Origin: Sphingomonas citricola
GTDB taxonomy: Bacteria; Pseudomonadota; Alphaproteobacteria; Sphingomonadales; Sphingomonadaceae
Length of the DNA stretch: 64,000 nucleotides
NCBI RefSeq assembly: GCF_019429535.1
Contig: NZ_JAHXZM010000007.1
Coordinates: 1 to 64,000, forward strand
Reading direction: 5' to 3'
In this document: one piece after another, positions 1 through 9,268 of the stretch
Layout of the letters: each line of letters begins with the position of its first letter
Numbering within the stretch: the first letter of the stretch is position 1
Notes under the pieces: model-generated
Told to the model about the DNA's origin: nothing
Databases searched by the model: none
What the model saw: only the letters and a program-made list of their open reading frames with translations
Translations under genes and position numbers: made by a program

Positions 1-50
1 CAGAGGTCTAAGCCTCGCCGCACCAACACCGTGCAGCCAAGGCTACCTGT

Positions 51-127
<77 letters not shown>

Positions 128-146
128 ATACTAACCGAACTCGATA

Positions 147-166
147 CGCCGCCCTCACGGGCGGCG
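147..166 (+). terminator. hairpin terminator after tRNA-fMet
   Basis: A perfect 8-bp stem CGCCGCCC/GGGCGGCG with a TCAC loop begins 19 bases after the tRNA end. It is followed by TCGTCGTTTC, which is only weakly T-rich. It is placed as expected for a tRNA terminator, but the tail is poor. Confidence 0.6.
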
Positions 167-696
167 TCGTCGTTTCTAGCAAGCCGCGTCAGGTTAGACA
201 GGGCGGCAACCACGTTGGGGCGATCTACCGCAGCAATTGGGTGGGGCGAATCGCTGGTTGCGGGCGTGATCGTTAGCCGAGCGTTGCAACGGACTTTCAC
301 ATCGGTAGCGTAACGGGATGGAGGCCAGAGCCTCGTTACGCGTTCCTACATCCGCCATCTCCGCGAGTTGATCATTCGCGAACACCGGCGCTGCGTTAGT
401 CTGGCGAACACGCTGAGTATCAAGCCCGTCGAGGCGCCAGCGTTTGCGCTTACGCCGACCATGCATCGCCGTAGTAAGGCGCTAGGCAATCCCTCGCTTG
501 GCCATGGGGTCGCTATTGTCCGAAGATTGATAGGCCTAACCTATCTGTGTGCCGTCCTCGCGGCTAGGAATGGGCTATCTTCTGCGACCGATGCACCTTG
601 AGCCAACGCCCGAACTGCGTCAGGTCGGTCGGTAGCCGAACCGGCGCGTCTCGCCGGTGAGATTACGTGCGCGACGCCATCCATAGGAGACTGACC
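167..696. other. gene-free stretch upstream of the SDR gene
   Basis: No frame here looks like protein; the short open frames have scattered, low-complexity translations. Base composition is less GC-rich than the coding parts. Apart from the TAGGAGA ribosome site at 683-689 belonging to the next gene I see no convincing promoter, RNA or repeat. Confidence 0.6.
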
Positions 697-1446
697 ATGA
701 AGACCGCGATCGTCACCGGTGCGACCTCGGGAATCGGTGCCGCGACCACACGGGCGCTCGCTGGGGCGGGGTGGCGGGTAATCGTCACTGGACGCCGCGC
801 CGACCGGCTCGACGCGCTGGTGGAGGAACTGGGTGATGTCATCCATCCGGCGGTGTTCGACGTGCGCGACGATGCCGCGGTTGAGTCTGCGCTCGCCTCC
901 TTGCCCGATCGGTTCCGCGCGATCGACCTGCTCGTCAACAATGCCGGACTGGCGCTCGGCACCGCGCCCGCGCAGAAGGCCGATCTGGGGCAGTGGCGTA
1001 CGATGATCGACACCAATGTCACCGCATTAGTCGCGATCACGCATCACCTGCTGCCCGGATTGATCGCGCGCAAGGGCGGGATAGTCAACATCGCCTCGGT
1101 CGCGGGCACCTACCCCTATCCCGGCGGCAACGTGTACGGCGGGACCAAGGCGTTCGTGCAGCAGTTCACGCTCAATCTCCGCTCCGATCTGCACGGCACC
1201 GGCGTGCGCGTCAGCGCGATCGATCCGGGGATGGTCGAGACCGAATTCACCCTCGTGCGCACCGGGGGCGACCAGGCCGCGTCCGACACGCTTTACGCGG
1301 GGGCCGAGCCGATGACGGCCGAGGACATCGCCGCCACCGTGCTGTGGATCGCGACGCTGCCGCCGCACCTGAACATCAATCGGCTCGAACTGATGCCGGT
1401 CAGCCAGTCGTTCGCGGGCTTCCAGGTCGCGCGGGGAGATGGCTGA
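697..1446 (+). CDS. SDR oxidoreductase, YdfG-like
   Basis: The 249-residue product is a classical short-chain dehydrogenase/reductase. It has the nucleotide-binding TGATSGIG near residue 8, the NNAG motif near residue 83, and a catalytic Ser plus YGGTK (Tyr-x-x-x-Lys) around residues 133-151. The RR after the second strand suggests NADP preference. The closest remembered family is YdfG, an NADP-dependent 3-hydroxy acid dehydrogenase acting on serine, threonine and malonic semialdehyde; the substrate here is not shown by sequence. The ATG at 697 is chosen over an in-frame ATG at 667 because TAGGAGA lies 7 bases upstream and the Rossmann strand begins directly after it. It stands alone, followed by a hairpin. 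Confidence 0.88.
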   Translation: MKTAIVTGATSGIGAATTRALAGAGWRVIVTGRRADRLDALVEELGDVIHPAVFDVRDDAAVESALASLPDRFRAIDLLVNNAGLALGTAPAQKADLGQWRTMIDTNVTALVAITHHLLPGLIARKGGIVNIASVAGTYPYPGGNVYGGTKAFVQQFTLNLRSDLHGTGVRVSAIDPGMVETEFTLVRTGGDQAASDTLYAGAEPMTAEDIAATVLWIATLPPHLNINRLELMPVSQSFAGFQVARGDG

Positions 1447-1452
1447 GATACG

Positions 1453-1483
1453 CCCGCTTGGCGGGTTGATCCCGCCGAGCGGG
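1453..1483 (+). terminator. strong hairpin after the SDR gene
   Basis: The arms 1453-1465 and 1471-1483 pair over 13 positions (one G-T wobble) around the loop TTGAT, 6 bases after the stop codon. No T-tract follows, so termination is inferred from position and stem strength. Confidence 0.5.
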
Positions 1484-1994
1484 GTGCCGGCCGGCTGGAT
1501 AGCCGCACGTCGACGCATCTGCTGAAGGGCGGATGCGATCATGGCAACGATCACGTTGCTGATATTCGCGACGCGGTTCGGATGCAGGTGTGAAAAACGT
1601 TGCGCTTCCACCGCGACGACGCCGTGCCCGTCGTGAGAGTATGGCGGGGTCGATATCGTCGTTTTCCGAACGGCTGACCCGGGTTTAACCGCCGCACTGC
1701 TTCTCTGCCGCGGCATCCATCGCGCTCCGGGCCCGGCTTCCTTGCTGCGACCGTGGTCCAACGCCGAAGCGATCCACGCGCCATCGATACGGTAAAAGTG
1801 CGGCTGTGGGATTACCCGATAATTAATCAACGCATGTGATTAATGCCTCATATCATTGAGGAATTTCGACAGCAACCGTTCCCCATATCCCCAAAGCCGC
1901 TGCCATCGCGATGCCGGATGCAGCAGCTAATCCGAACAGCCGAAGTCACGACCCGTAGCTGATCGACGCTACAATCCATCCAGAGATCCCATCC
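1484..1994. other. gene-free stretch upstream of the hybrid kinase
   Basis: About 510 bases hold no credible coding frame. The last 200 bases are richer in A and T (TTAATCAACGCATGTGATTAATG around 1825-1847) and probably carry the promoter of the kinase operon. I could not assign -35/-10 boxes or a general-stress sigma (EcfG) motif. Confidence 0.5.
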
Positions 1995-4900
1995 ATGTCA
2001 GCGTTGACGTCTGCCAAAACAGTGACCCCGTCGGCGGCGATCTTTGCCCTGTTGCTGGGCTTTGCCGGTCTGACGACATATGCGAACGCCCATCGGCAGG
2101 CGGCCGTCGACGATTACCGGCAATCCTCCGTGATCAACGAGAAGAGTCGCGATGCGATCACCGCGCTGGCGTCTCAGGCGCGCGGTTCCGCGACCGGGAC
2201 TGCCCAGATTGATGATGCCCACGATCCACGCGACGCGTCGCATCCTTCACTGACCGCCGTCGACGAACTGAGCCTGCTGCCGTCGCAACACGTCGAGATC
2301 ACGCGGCGTATCGATATGATCGAGCGCGAGGCGGGGCGCTTCAAATCCGCGGCGGGGGCCGGTTTGGTGGACGATGCGCGCCGCGATCGGTTAATCGATC
2401 AGCTGGTCAGGCTCGCACGGGCGGCAGACGCGCGGCGGGCCGAGGCGGCATCGCGCGAGGATGCGGCAGTGGCGAACCTGGGCTGGGCCGCCGTGCTGGC
2501 GATTGTGCTGGCCGCGGTGATCCTCGCCTGGTCGGCGTCCCGCACCTATCTGTACGTGGCACGTCCCCTGAAGACGCTGGCACGCCGTGCAAAGAAGCTC
2601 GCCGACGGGGGGCGCGGGCTCGAATTCCCGGAGGCGCAGCGGTCGGACGTCATCGGCGAACTCGGTCGCTCGCTCGCACGCCTCCGGCAGGTGTCCGATG
2701 ACAACGGCGATGCGCTGACGCTCAAGTCGACCTTGTCCGACCTGATGATCGCGGTGCAGCGCGAAACGACGCTGCCCGCTTTTGCCGCGGCGTTCCTGCA
2801 ACACCTCGCGCCGCGCGTGAACGCCGGGGTGGCGACCTTCTACGTTCGCGACGATGCGGGCGTGCTGACGATGGTCGGGAGCTACGGCTATCGCAATCGC
2901 CGTCATGACGCGACGAGCTACGCGCCCGGTGAGGGGCTGGTCGGGCAATGCGCGATCGAGGGCAAGCCGATCATCCTCTCGCCCGTTCCCGACACCTACG
3001 TCTGCGTTCATTCCGGCACCGACGAAGCGTGTCCCGACGCCGTCATGATCGCGCCGGTCCGCGTGCTTGACCGCACCATCGGCGTGATCGAGCTCGCCGG
3101 GTTCGGCGCTTTCTCCGCACTGTCGCAGCAGATCATCGAGGAAGCCGGAGCGACCTGCGGCCTGCCACTCGACAATCTGCAGCGCACCCTCGGCGCCGCG
3201 CGGATGCTCGACACCGAACGCCAGCAGCTCGAGGATATCCGCGCTGCGGAGGAGGAGTTGCGCGCGCAGCAGGAAGAATTGCGCGCGACCAACGAGGAGC
3301 TCGAACTGCAGACGCAGCGGCTCGCCGCATCCGAGGAGGAACTGCGCGCGCAGACCGAGGACCTGCTGCACGCGAACGAACAATTGCACCAACGCTCGGA
3401 GCAACTGGTGCAGCGCAGTGCCGAACTGGAGGTGTCCGAACGCGCGACGCAGGCGCGGGCGGAGGAGCTCGAGCGGGCGAACATGTACAAGTCGCAGTTC
3501 CTCGCCAACATGTCGCACGAATTGCGCACGCCGCTCAACAGCATGCTGATCCTCGCGCAGGATCTGGCGGAGAACACGGCGGGGCATCTCGATGCCGGCG
3601 AAGTCGAGGCGGCGGGCGTCATCCATTCGAGCGGCACCAACCTGCTGCGGCTGATCAACGACATCCTCGACCTCGCCAAGGTGGAGGCGGGCAAGAGCGA
3701 GGTGAGCGAGGAGCGCTTCCTGATCGCCGAATTCCGCCGGCGGCTCGAGCAGGTGTTCCGGCCCATCGCGCAGCAGAAGGGCCTGACGCTACGGTTCGAG
3801 GTCGATCCCCGCCTGCCGACTGCCGTCATTGCCGACGAGGGCAAGCTGGAGCAGATCGCGACCAACCTCGTCGGCAATGCACTGAAATTCACCCCGCATG
3901 GTTCGGTCGACGTCGCTTTCGGTAACGCCGATGGTCGTCCCGACTTACTGGTGATCGCGGTGCGCGACAGTGGCATCGGTATCGCCGCCGACAAGCTCGA
4001 TACCGTGTTCCAGGCGTTCGAGCAGGCGGATGCCAGCACGCGGCGGCAGTTCGGTGGGACCGGACTGGGACTCGCGATCTCGCGCGAACTGGCGCAGACG
4101 ATGGGCGGCACGATCGACGTGGTCAGCGTTGAGGGGCGGGGTACCACCTTCACGCCGACGATCCCCGTCAAGGCGGACGCGACGCCGCGCGCGTCTGCGG
4201 CGGATGCTGGAACGCGCGTACCCACCACGCCAGCCGCCGCCGCGGCGATCGACGACGATCGCACGTCGGACGGCAGCACCGCGGCTTTCGTGCTCGCGAT
4301 CGACGACGATCCGACGATCCTGCGCTCGCTGGTGAAGATCATCCGGCGCTGCGGTTACCGCGCGCTGGCGGCAGCGGACGGCGAGGCGGGCTTCGCGCTC
4401 GCACTCGCGCATCGTCCCGCGGGCATCCTGCTCGACCTGATGCTGCCCGGCACCGATGGCTGGGGCGTGCTCGACCGCCTGAAGCAGCACGACGCGACGA
4501 AGGGCATCCCGGTGCATCTGATCTCGGCGGCTGACGAATCGGCTGATCGCGCGGTCGCCGCCGGTGCGCAGGGGTTGTTGTGCAAGCCCGTCGACGACGA
4601 TGCGCTCGCCTTCGCGGTGCGGTCGCTGGTGACGCGCGACGACGCGCGCTCGATGGGCGTCCTGCTGGTTGAGGACGACGAAGGCTCGCGGCTCGCGGTT
4701 AGCCGATTGCTCGCGCGCAACGGCGTTCAGGCGATCGCGGTCGGCAGCGGCGAGGAGGCGCTTGCCCGGATCGCGGACCCGCAGATCGACTGCATGGTGC
4801 TCGATCTGGGGCTGCCGGGTATTTCCGGGCTCGAGGTGCTGCGCGAGATCCGCGCGCGCAACGCGCAGCTGCCGATCGTGATCTATTCCGCGCGCGACCT

Positions 4901-5438
4901 GAGTACGGAGGAACAGGCCGTGCTCGACGAGGGGGCAGACGCCGTCGTGCTGAAGGGCGAGCGATCGCACGAGCGGCTGTTCGATGAAGTGTGGCTGTTC
5001 CTCAACCGGTTGAAGATGCGCCCCGGCCGCGCCGATGCCGCGGGCGACGATCTGCGCGGGCGACGCGTGCTCGTCGTCGACGATGACATGCGCAACACCT
5101 ACGCGCTTGCCAAGGTACTTCGCGCCAAGGGACTCGAGGTGCAGATCGCGCAGGACGGTGCCCGCGCGATCGCGATGCTGGAGGATCACGCACCCGGCAA
5201 GCGCGCCGAAGTGGTGCTGATGGACATCATGATGCCGGGCATGGACGGCTATGAAGCGACCGCGCGGGTCCGCGAACTCGGCGGCGACCTCGCGCGCCTG
5301 CCGATCATCGCGCTGACCGCGAAGGCGATGGCGGACGACCGCGACAAATGCCTGCAGGCCGGGGCGAACGATTACATGACCAAGCCGGTGGATGTGCCGC
5401 GATTGTTGTCGCTGCTGCGCGTCTGGCTGTCGAAATGA
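1995..5438 (+). CDS. membrane hybrid histidine kinase with GAF and three receivers
   Basis: The 1147-residue product begins with a membrane helix at about 12-32, an extracytoplasmic segment to about 160, a second helix at about 162-182, then HAMP, a GAF domain (about 245-405) and a long Glu/Gln/Leu-rich coiled coil (405-490). The HisKA phospho-acceptor is His508 in MSHELRTPLN. A HATPase domain with DSGIGI and GTGLGL motifs follows. Three receivers carry Asp814, Asp937 and Asp1077; the second ends in VLKGE rather than the usual Lys-Pro, so it may be atypical. The stop overlaps the next start as ATGA, so it is translationally coupled to cheR and the GGDEF gene. The sensed signal is unknown. Confidence 0.93.
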   Translation: MSALTSAKTVTPSAAIFALLLGFAGLTTYANAHRQAAVDDYRQSSVINEKSRDAITALASQARGSATGTAQIDDAHDPRDASHPSLTAVDELSLLPSQHVEITRRIDMIEREAGRFKSAAGAGLVDDARRDRLIDQLVRLARAADARRAEAASREDAAVANLGWAAVLAIVLAAVILAWSASRTYLYVARPLKTLARRAKKLADGGRGLEFPEAQRSDVIGELGRSLARLRQVSDDNGDALTLKSTLSDLMIAVQRETTLPAFAAAFLQHLAPRVNAGVATFYVRDDAGVLTMVGSYGYRNRRHDATSYAPGEGLVGQCAIEGKPIILSPVPDTYVCVHSGTDEACPDAVMIAPVRVLDRTIGVIELAGFGAFSALSQQIIEEAGATCGLPLDNLQRTLGAARMLDTERQQLEDIRAAEEELRAQQEELRATNEELELQTQRLAASEEELRAQTEDLLHANEQLHQRSEQLVQRSAELEVSERATQARAEELERANMYKSQFLANMSHELRTPLNSMLILAQDLAENTAGHLDAGEVEAAGVIHSSGTNLLRLINDILDLAKVEAGKSEVSEERFLIAEFRRRLEQVFRPIAQQKGLTLRFEVDPRLPTAVIADEGKLEQIATNLVGNALKFTPHGSVDVAFGNADGRPDLLVIAVRDSGIGIAADKLDTVFQAFEQADASTRRQFGGTGLGLAISRELAQTMGGTIDVVSVEGRGTTFTPTIPVKADATPRASAADAGTRVPTTPAAAAAIDDDRTSDGSTAAFVLAIDDDPTILRSLVKIIRRCGYRALAAADGEAGFALALAHRPAGILLDLMLPGTDGWGVLDRLKQHDATKGIPVHLISAADESADRAVAAGAQGLLCKPVDDDALAFAVRSLVTRDDARSMGVLLVEDDEGSRLAVSRLLARNGVQAIAVGSGEEALARIADPQIDCMVLDLGLPGISGLEVLREIRARNAQLPIVIYSARDLSTEEQAVLDEGADAVVLKGERSHERLFDEVWLFLNRLKMRPGRADAAGDDLRGRRVLVVDDDMRNTYALAKVLRAKGLEVQIAQDGARAIAMLEDHAPGKRAEVVLMDIMMPGMDGYEATARVRELGGDLARLPIIALTAKAMADDRDKCLQAGANDYMTKPVDVPRLLSLLRVWLSK

Positions 5439-6307
5439 CGCCCGCCGCATCCTTGGCCGACGCCCAGTCGGTGGGCGGTTTCCAGCGCGCGCTGCGCGAC
5501 CGCTATGGCATCGATTTCACCGGCTATCGGCCGGCGTCGTTCACCCGTCGGCTGCACTCGCTGACCCGGCATCTGCGGCTGGAGACGATCGACGACGCGA
5601 CCGCGCTGCTGATCGATCGGCCCGACATGGTGCAGGCGGCGGTCGATCATATCCTCGTGCCGGTGTCCGAACTGTTCCGCGAGCCTGCGACGTTGCGGGC
5701 GCTGCGCGACCACGTCTTTCCGACATTGGCGGGTCGCGACCGCGTGACCGTCTGGCACGCGGGATGCGCGCGCGGCGAGGAAGTGTTCTCGCTCGCCATC
5801 CTCCTGCACGAGGCCGGGCTGTATCCACGCTGCCGCATCGTCGCGAGCGACCTGTCGGCGAGCGCGCTCGACGCGGCGCAGCGCGGGATCTACCCGATCC
5901 AGGACATGCAGGCGGCGAGCGGCCGTTACGCCGACAGCGGCGGCCGACACAGCCTGTCGCTCTATTATCACGCCGGATACGACGGGGTCCGGTTCGATCG
6001 TGATCTGCTGGCGAACGTTGAGTTCCGGCGCACGAACCTCGCGGACGCCGAACCGTTCTGTACCGCGGACATCATCCTGTGCCGCAACGTGCTGATCTAT
6101 TTCGATCGTCCGCTGCAAGCGCGCGTCTACGACCTGTTCGCGCGCTCGCTCGCACCGCACGGCGCGCTGTGCGTCGGCACGCAGGAAACGCCGCGCGGGC
6201 ACGATCTGCCGTTCGTGCGCAGCGCGTACAACCACTCGATCCTCTTTCCTGACGCCCCCCTCGCGCACCGATCAGCGGTGCGCATTGCCTGCCGGAGTTC
6301 GCGATGA
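5435..6307 (+). CDS. CheR-family protein-glutamate methyltransferase
   Basis: This 290-residue protein has the CheR layout: an N-terminal helical domain (about 10-75) and a SAM-binding Rossmann domain with HAGCARGEE near residue 107, an Asp-rich second strand, and CRNVLIYF near residue 215. CheR enzymes methylate receptor glutamates with S-adenosylmethionine. No chemoreceptor, CheB, CheA or CheW gene is present here. The partner may instead be the coiled-coil kinase just upstream, a guess based on coupling. The start at 5435 overlaps the kinase stop (ATGA) and its own stop overlaps the next start the same way. The receptor-contact motif reads SELFREP instead of the common TxFFRD. Confidence 0.88.
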   Translation: MTPAASLADAQSVGGFQRALRDRYGIDFTGYRPASFTRRLHSLTRHLRLETIDDATALLIDRPDMVQAAVDHILVPVSELFREPATLRALRDHVFPTLAGRDRVTVWHAGCARGEEVFSLAILLHEAGLYPRCRIVASDLSASALDAAQRGIYPIQDMQAASGRYADSGGRHSLSLYYHAGYDGVRFDRDLLANVEFRRTNLADAEPFCTADIILCRNVLIYFDRPLQARVYDLFARSLAPHGALCVGTQETPRGHDLPFVRSAYNHSILFPDAPLAHRSAVRIACRSSR

Positions 6308-7635
6308 CGCTTGCCCAGCCTTCTGCCCCCGCGCGTGCGAAGATCCTGGTCGTCGACGATATCGACGCGAACCTGTTCGCGATGAACCGGCTGCTGTCGC
6401 GCCTCGACGCCGACCTGTACCTCGCCAATTCGGGCAATGCCGCATTGGGGCTAGCGCTCGATCACGACTTCGCGGTCATCCTACTCGACGCGCACATGCC
6501 CGAGATGGACGGGTTCGAGGTCGCCGCGATTCTGCGCGAGAGCGAGTGCGCGGCGCTGACGCCGATCATCTTCGTCACCGCGGCGCATACCGATGAGCTC
6601 GCGCGCCGTCGGGGCTACGGGTCGGGCGCGGTCGACTATGTCGCGAAACCCGTCGACGAGACGATCCTGCTGTCGAAGCTGAAGATCTTTCTCGAGATGC
6701 ACGCGCAGCGGCGGCAGCTCTCCGACGCGCTCAACGAGGTCCATCGCCAGCACGAGCTTCTGAACGCGACGCTCGCCTCGATCGGTGACGGCGTCATCCT
6801 GACCGACGCGGCGGGACGCGTACAGTGGATCAACCCCGCGGCGGAGCGGCTGACGGGTTGGCAGCGCGCCGATGCCGAGGGGCAGGGGGTCGATACCGTC
6901 TTCAACGTCGTCGATGCCGGGCAGATGCCGCTCGCCAATCCGCTGCTGCGCGCCTTGCAGCAGGGCACGACGGTGTTCCTCGAGCGCGACGCGTCGCTGA
7001 TCCGCAGCGACGGCGTGCTGTTGCCGGTGAGCGATTCCGCCGCGCCGGTTCGCGATCGCCACGGCGACATCACCGGCGGCGTGCTAGTCTTCCAGGATGC
7101 GAGTGCGGCGCGCGCCAAGAGCAGCGAGTTGAAGGATCTGGCCGAGACCGATGCGCTGACCGGCCTCGTCAATCGGCTCGGGTTCGAGCGGCGTCTGCCC
7201 GAACTGCTCGCGACCACGTGCGACGCGGGCCGGCAGGTCGCGGTGCTGTTCTGCGACCTGGACGCGTTCAAGCCGGTCAACGACCGCCTGGGTCACAAGG
7301 CGGGCGACATCGTCCTGCAGGAGATCGGCCAGCGTCTGCGACAGGTGACCCGCGCGCAGGATCTGAGCGCGCGCTGGGCGGGCGACGAATTCGTCGTCGC
7401 GATCCCTTGCGACGACCGCGGCGACGCGGTCCAGCTCTCGAACCGCCTCCGCGCGGCGGTGCGCGCGTCGATCGACATCGCGGGCAGTGACTGCAGCGTC
7501 CATGTCGGGATCAGCATCGGTCTCGCTTATGCCGCGGATCACAACTGGGACCCCGCCGTTATCCTTCCGGCGGCGGATGCAGCGCTCTACCGGGTGAAAA
7601 ACCGCGGCGGGAACGATGTGCAGATCGCAGCCTGA
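6304..7635 (+). CDS. REC-PAS-GGDEF response regulator (diguanylate cyclase)
   Basis: The 443-residue soluble protein has a receiver (about 13-130, phospho-Asp62, conserved Lys in AKPVDE), a PAS domain (about 148-265, NPAAERLTGW) and a GGDEF domain (about 275-440). The active-site loop reads AGDEF (359-363) rather than GGDEF; enzymes with Ala in the first position are known to work. An RxxD inhibition site (RAQD) lies five residues upstream, as in product-inhibited cyclases. It probably makes cyclic-di-GMP under control of phosphorylation by the coupled hybrid kinase. The start overlaps the cheR stop (ATGA). Confidence 0.92.
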   Translation: MTLAQPSAPARAKILVVDDIDANLFAMNRLLSRLDADLYLANSGNAALGLALDHDFAVILLDAHMPEMDGFEVAAILRESECAALTPIIFVTAAHTDELARRRGYGSGAVDYVAKPVDETILLSKLKIFLEMHAQRRQLSDALNEVHRQHELLNATLASIGDGVILTDAAGRVQWINPAAERLTGWQRADAEGQGVDTVFNVVDAGQMPLANPLLRALQQGTTVFLERDASLIRSDGVLLPVSDSAAPVRDRHGDITGGVLVFQDASAARAKSSELKDLAETDALTGLVNRLGFERRLPELLATTCDAGRQVAVLFCDLDAFKPVNDRLGHKAGDIVLQEIGQRLRQVTRAQDLSARWAGDEFVVAIPCDDRGDAVQLSNRLRAAVRASIDIAGSDCSVHVGISIGLAYAADHNWDPAVILPAADAALYRVKNRGGNDVQIAA

Positions 7636-7753
7636 CTGCGGCGGGGGATTGGTGTCGTCTGCTAGAGCTCTTGTTCGGTGAGAATAGCCCCGTTCCCGGC
7701 TGGTCGCCTTCGTGAAGGGTTTGCGCAAGCGAGCCTGCCGATAGGGATATCCC

Positions 7754-8437
7754 ATGCTGCGGCTGTTTAAGCGCTCGCCAGCCACGCCGGCTTCGGGTGC
7801 AAACGCGCGGTCGGCACCGCGCACGTTGACGAGCATCCCTGCCACGTTGGATTTCGGTGGCGCACGGTTCGAATGCACGATCGTCGATATCGCGACCGGG
7901 GGTGCGCGAGTCCAATTTCCTTCCTCGCACAATGCGATACGGCCCTGTTTCGGTCAGCAATTGCTGGTGACCCCGCTCAACGCCCCGCCGATTGCCGCTA
8001 TCCTGCGTTGGGCTGAGGGGTCGTACTGGGGGCTACGTTTTCTGGCGCCGATCGCGGGTGACCCGATCAGCGCGATCACCCCCGTGACCGGCCCGGTGCT
8101 GCGTACCCGGCCGAGCCGCGCGAAGATCGGGATGCTCGCCGAGGCCCACATCGGCGCGCGCCAGCACAAGCTGTTGCTGATGAACCTGTCGGCGGGGGGC
8201 GCGATGCTGAAGGGCGCGCCGCCGGTGGCGATCGACGATCCCTTGTTCCTGCATTTCACCGGGATACGTCCGACCGCGGCTTACGTACGCTGGATCGACG
8301 GCGACTTCGTGGGCGTGATGTTCAACCGCCTGCTGCCGGTCGACGACGCAAGACACGTGGCGGAGCGCTGCGCGATCGGGCCGGCGTGGCTGACCGAGAT
8401 CGTCGACCAGCACGCGGCGAGCGGCGGCCAGCGCTAG
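7754..8437 (+). CDS. tandem PilZ-domain protein
   Basis: The 227-residue protein contains two PilZ-like barrels, about 20-100 and 115-205. The first has an RSAPR segment fitting RxxxR and DIATGG in place of the (D/N)xSxxG signature. The second has NLSAGG, which fits the signature, but no clean RxxxR. PilZ domains bind cyclic-di-GMP, so this may be the effector for the neighbouring cyclases; the first copy may bind weakly. There is no membrane segment. An AGGGAT ribosome site precedes the ATG. Its TAG stop shares the tetranucleotide CTAG with the stop of the convergent regulator gene. Confidence 0.8.
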   Translation: MLRLFKRSPATPASGANARSAPRTLTSIPATLDFGGARFECTIVDIATGGARVQFPSSHNAIRPCFGQQLLVTPLNAPPIAAILRWAEGSYWGLRFLAPIAGDPISAITPVTGPVLRTRPSRAKIGMLAEAHIGARQHKLLLMNLSAGGAMLKGAPPVAIDDPLFLHFTGIRPTAAYVRWIDGDFVGVMFNRLLPVDDARHVAERCAIGPAWLTEIVDQHAASGGQR

Positions 8438-9048
8438 CGCCGGGTCTGCGACCCCGCGGCGGTCGCGTCACGCGCCAGCAGCAGCGCCGCGGTGATGTTG
8501 GCGACATCCAGCTTTCGCAGGATGTTGGCGCGGTGCATGTCGATCGTGCGCGCGCTCAATTGCATCAGGCTGGCCGCCTGCTTGGTCGAATTTCCCTGAC
8601 CGAGAATGTCGAGCACCTCGCGTTCGCGCGTGGAAAGTGCCCGCAGCGGTTCATAGCGCGCCGCGTCCTTTCGGCGACGCTCGCATTCGACCACATAGGC
8701 CTCGGCGCGATCGAGTAGATCGAACAGCTCGGCCCGCTTGTACGGCTTGCGGATGAAATCGAGCGCGCCCGCGCGCATCGCGGTCACCGCGTCGGGGACG
8801 TCGCCGTAACCCGTCAGCAGCGCGACCGCGTGACAATGATCCCTCTGCGCCAGCGCAGCCTGAATCTCCAATCCGTTCTGAAGCGGCAGCAGCAGGTCGA
8901 GCAGCACGCATCCCGCCGCGAGATCTTCGCAGACGTTCAGGAATGCCTCGCCGTTTGAGAAGTGAACCGTCTGGTGGCCGGCATTGCGGAGCGTGAGGGC
9001 GATCGTCTCCGCCAGATCCCGGTCGTCGTCGACGATATAAACGAACAA
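8434..9048 (-). CDS. FixJ/NarL-type response regulator
   Basis: A receiver (about 1-120, acidic pocket DDD at 7-9, phospho-Asp51, Lys in RKPYK) is followed by a LuxR-type helix-turn-helix (about 140-200, LSTREREVL and the recognition helix SARTIDMHR). The 204-residue length matches FixJ. I chose the TTG at 9048 because GGAG sits 8 bases upstream and the receiver begins at once; the longer frame to 9249 adds an unfolded-looking extension. No kinase is directly adjacent, so it is an orphan. Its likely input is one of the two hybrid kinases of this block, by context only. Confidence 0.87.
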   Translation of the reverse strand: MFVYIVDDDRDLAETIALTLRNAGHQTVHFSNGEAFLNVCEDLAAGCVLLDLLLPLQNGLEIQAALAQRDHCHAVALLTGYGDVPDAVTAMRAGALDFIRKPYKRAELFDLLDRAEAYVVECERRRKDAARYEPLRALSTREREVLDILGQGNSTKQAASLMQLSARTIDMHRANILRKLDVANITAALLLARDATAAGSQTRR

Positions 9049-9268
9049 GCGTGCGACTCCTCTCCGGCTTTCCGAACGATCACAACGACCGGTTTTTATT
9101 TCGGTTGCGTAACGATCCTTCCAAGCGGAAATAACGGCTCGACCGTCCAACCTGGGGTGTAATCGCGACCCCCAGATGGCACCAGATAGCGAAACTACCG
9201 TGCGCGCCGGTACGGATCGTTCAGATCCTGCCGCGTAGACTGCACCCAAGACGAAGCCGGGATTCGGT

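Noticed and set aside
368..601. A 77-codon frame in the gap before the SDR gene
   Set aside because: There is no ribosome site, the composition is unlike neighbouring genes and no recognisable pattern is present.
1484..1994. EcfG general-stress promoter (GGAAC-N16-GTT) before the hybrid kinase
   Set aside because: GGAAT...CCGTT around 1860 has a 13-base spacer and mismatches; no good match was found here or in the other gaps I read.
5435..6307. Part of a chemotaxis operon
   Set aside because: Only CheR is present; no CheA, CheW, CheB, CheY or methyl-accepting receptor lies in the window.
9061..9268. Repeated AACGATC elements (9075, 9111) and inverted GATCGTT (9218) as regulator boxes
   Set aside because: GATC-containing 7-mers are common in this GC-rich sequence and the spacing is irregular; evidence is too thin to call an operator.
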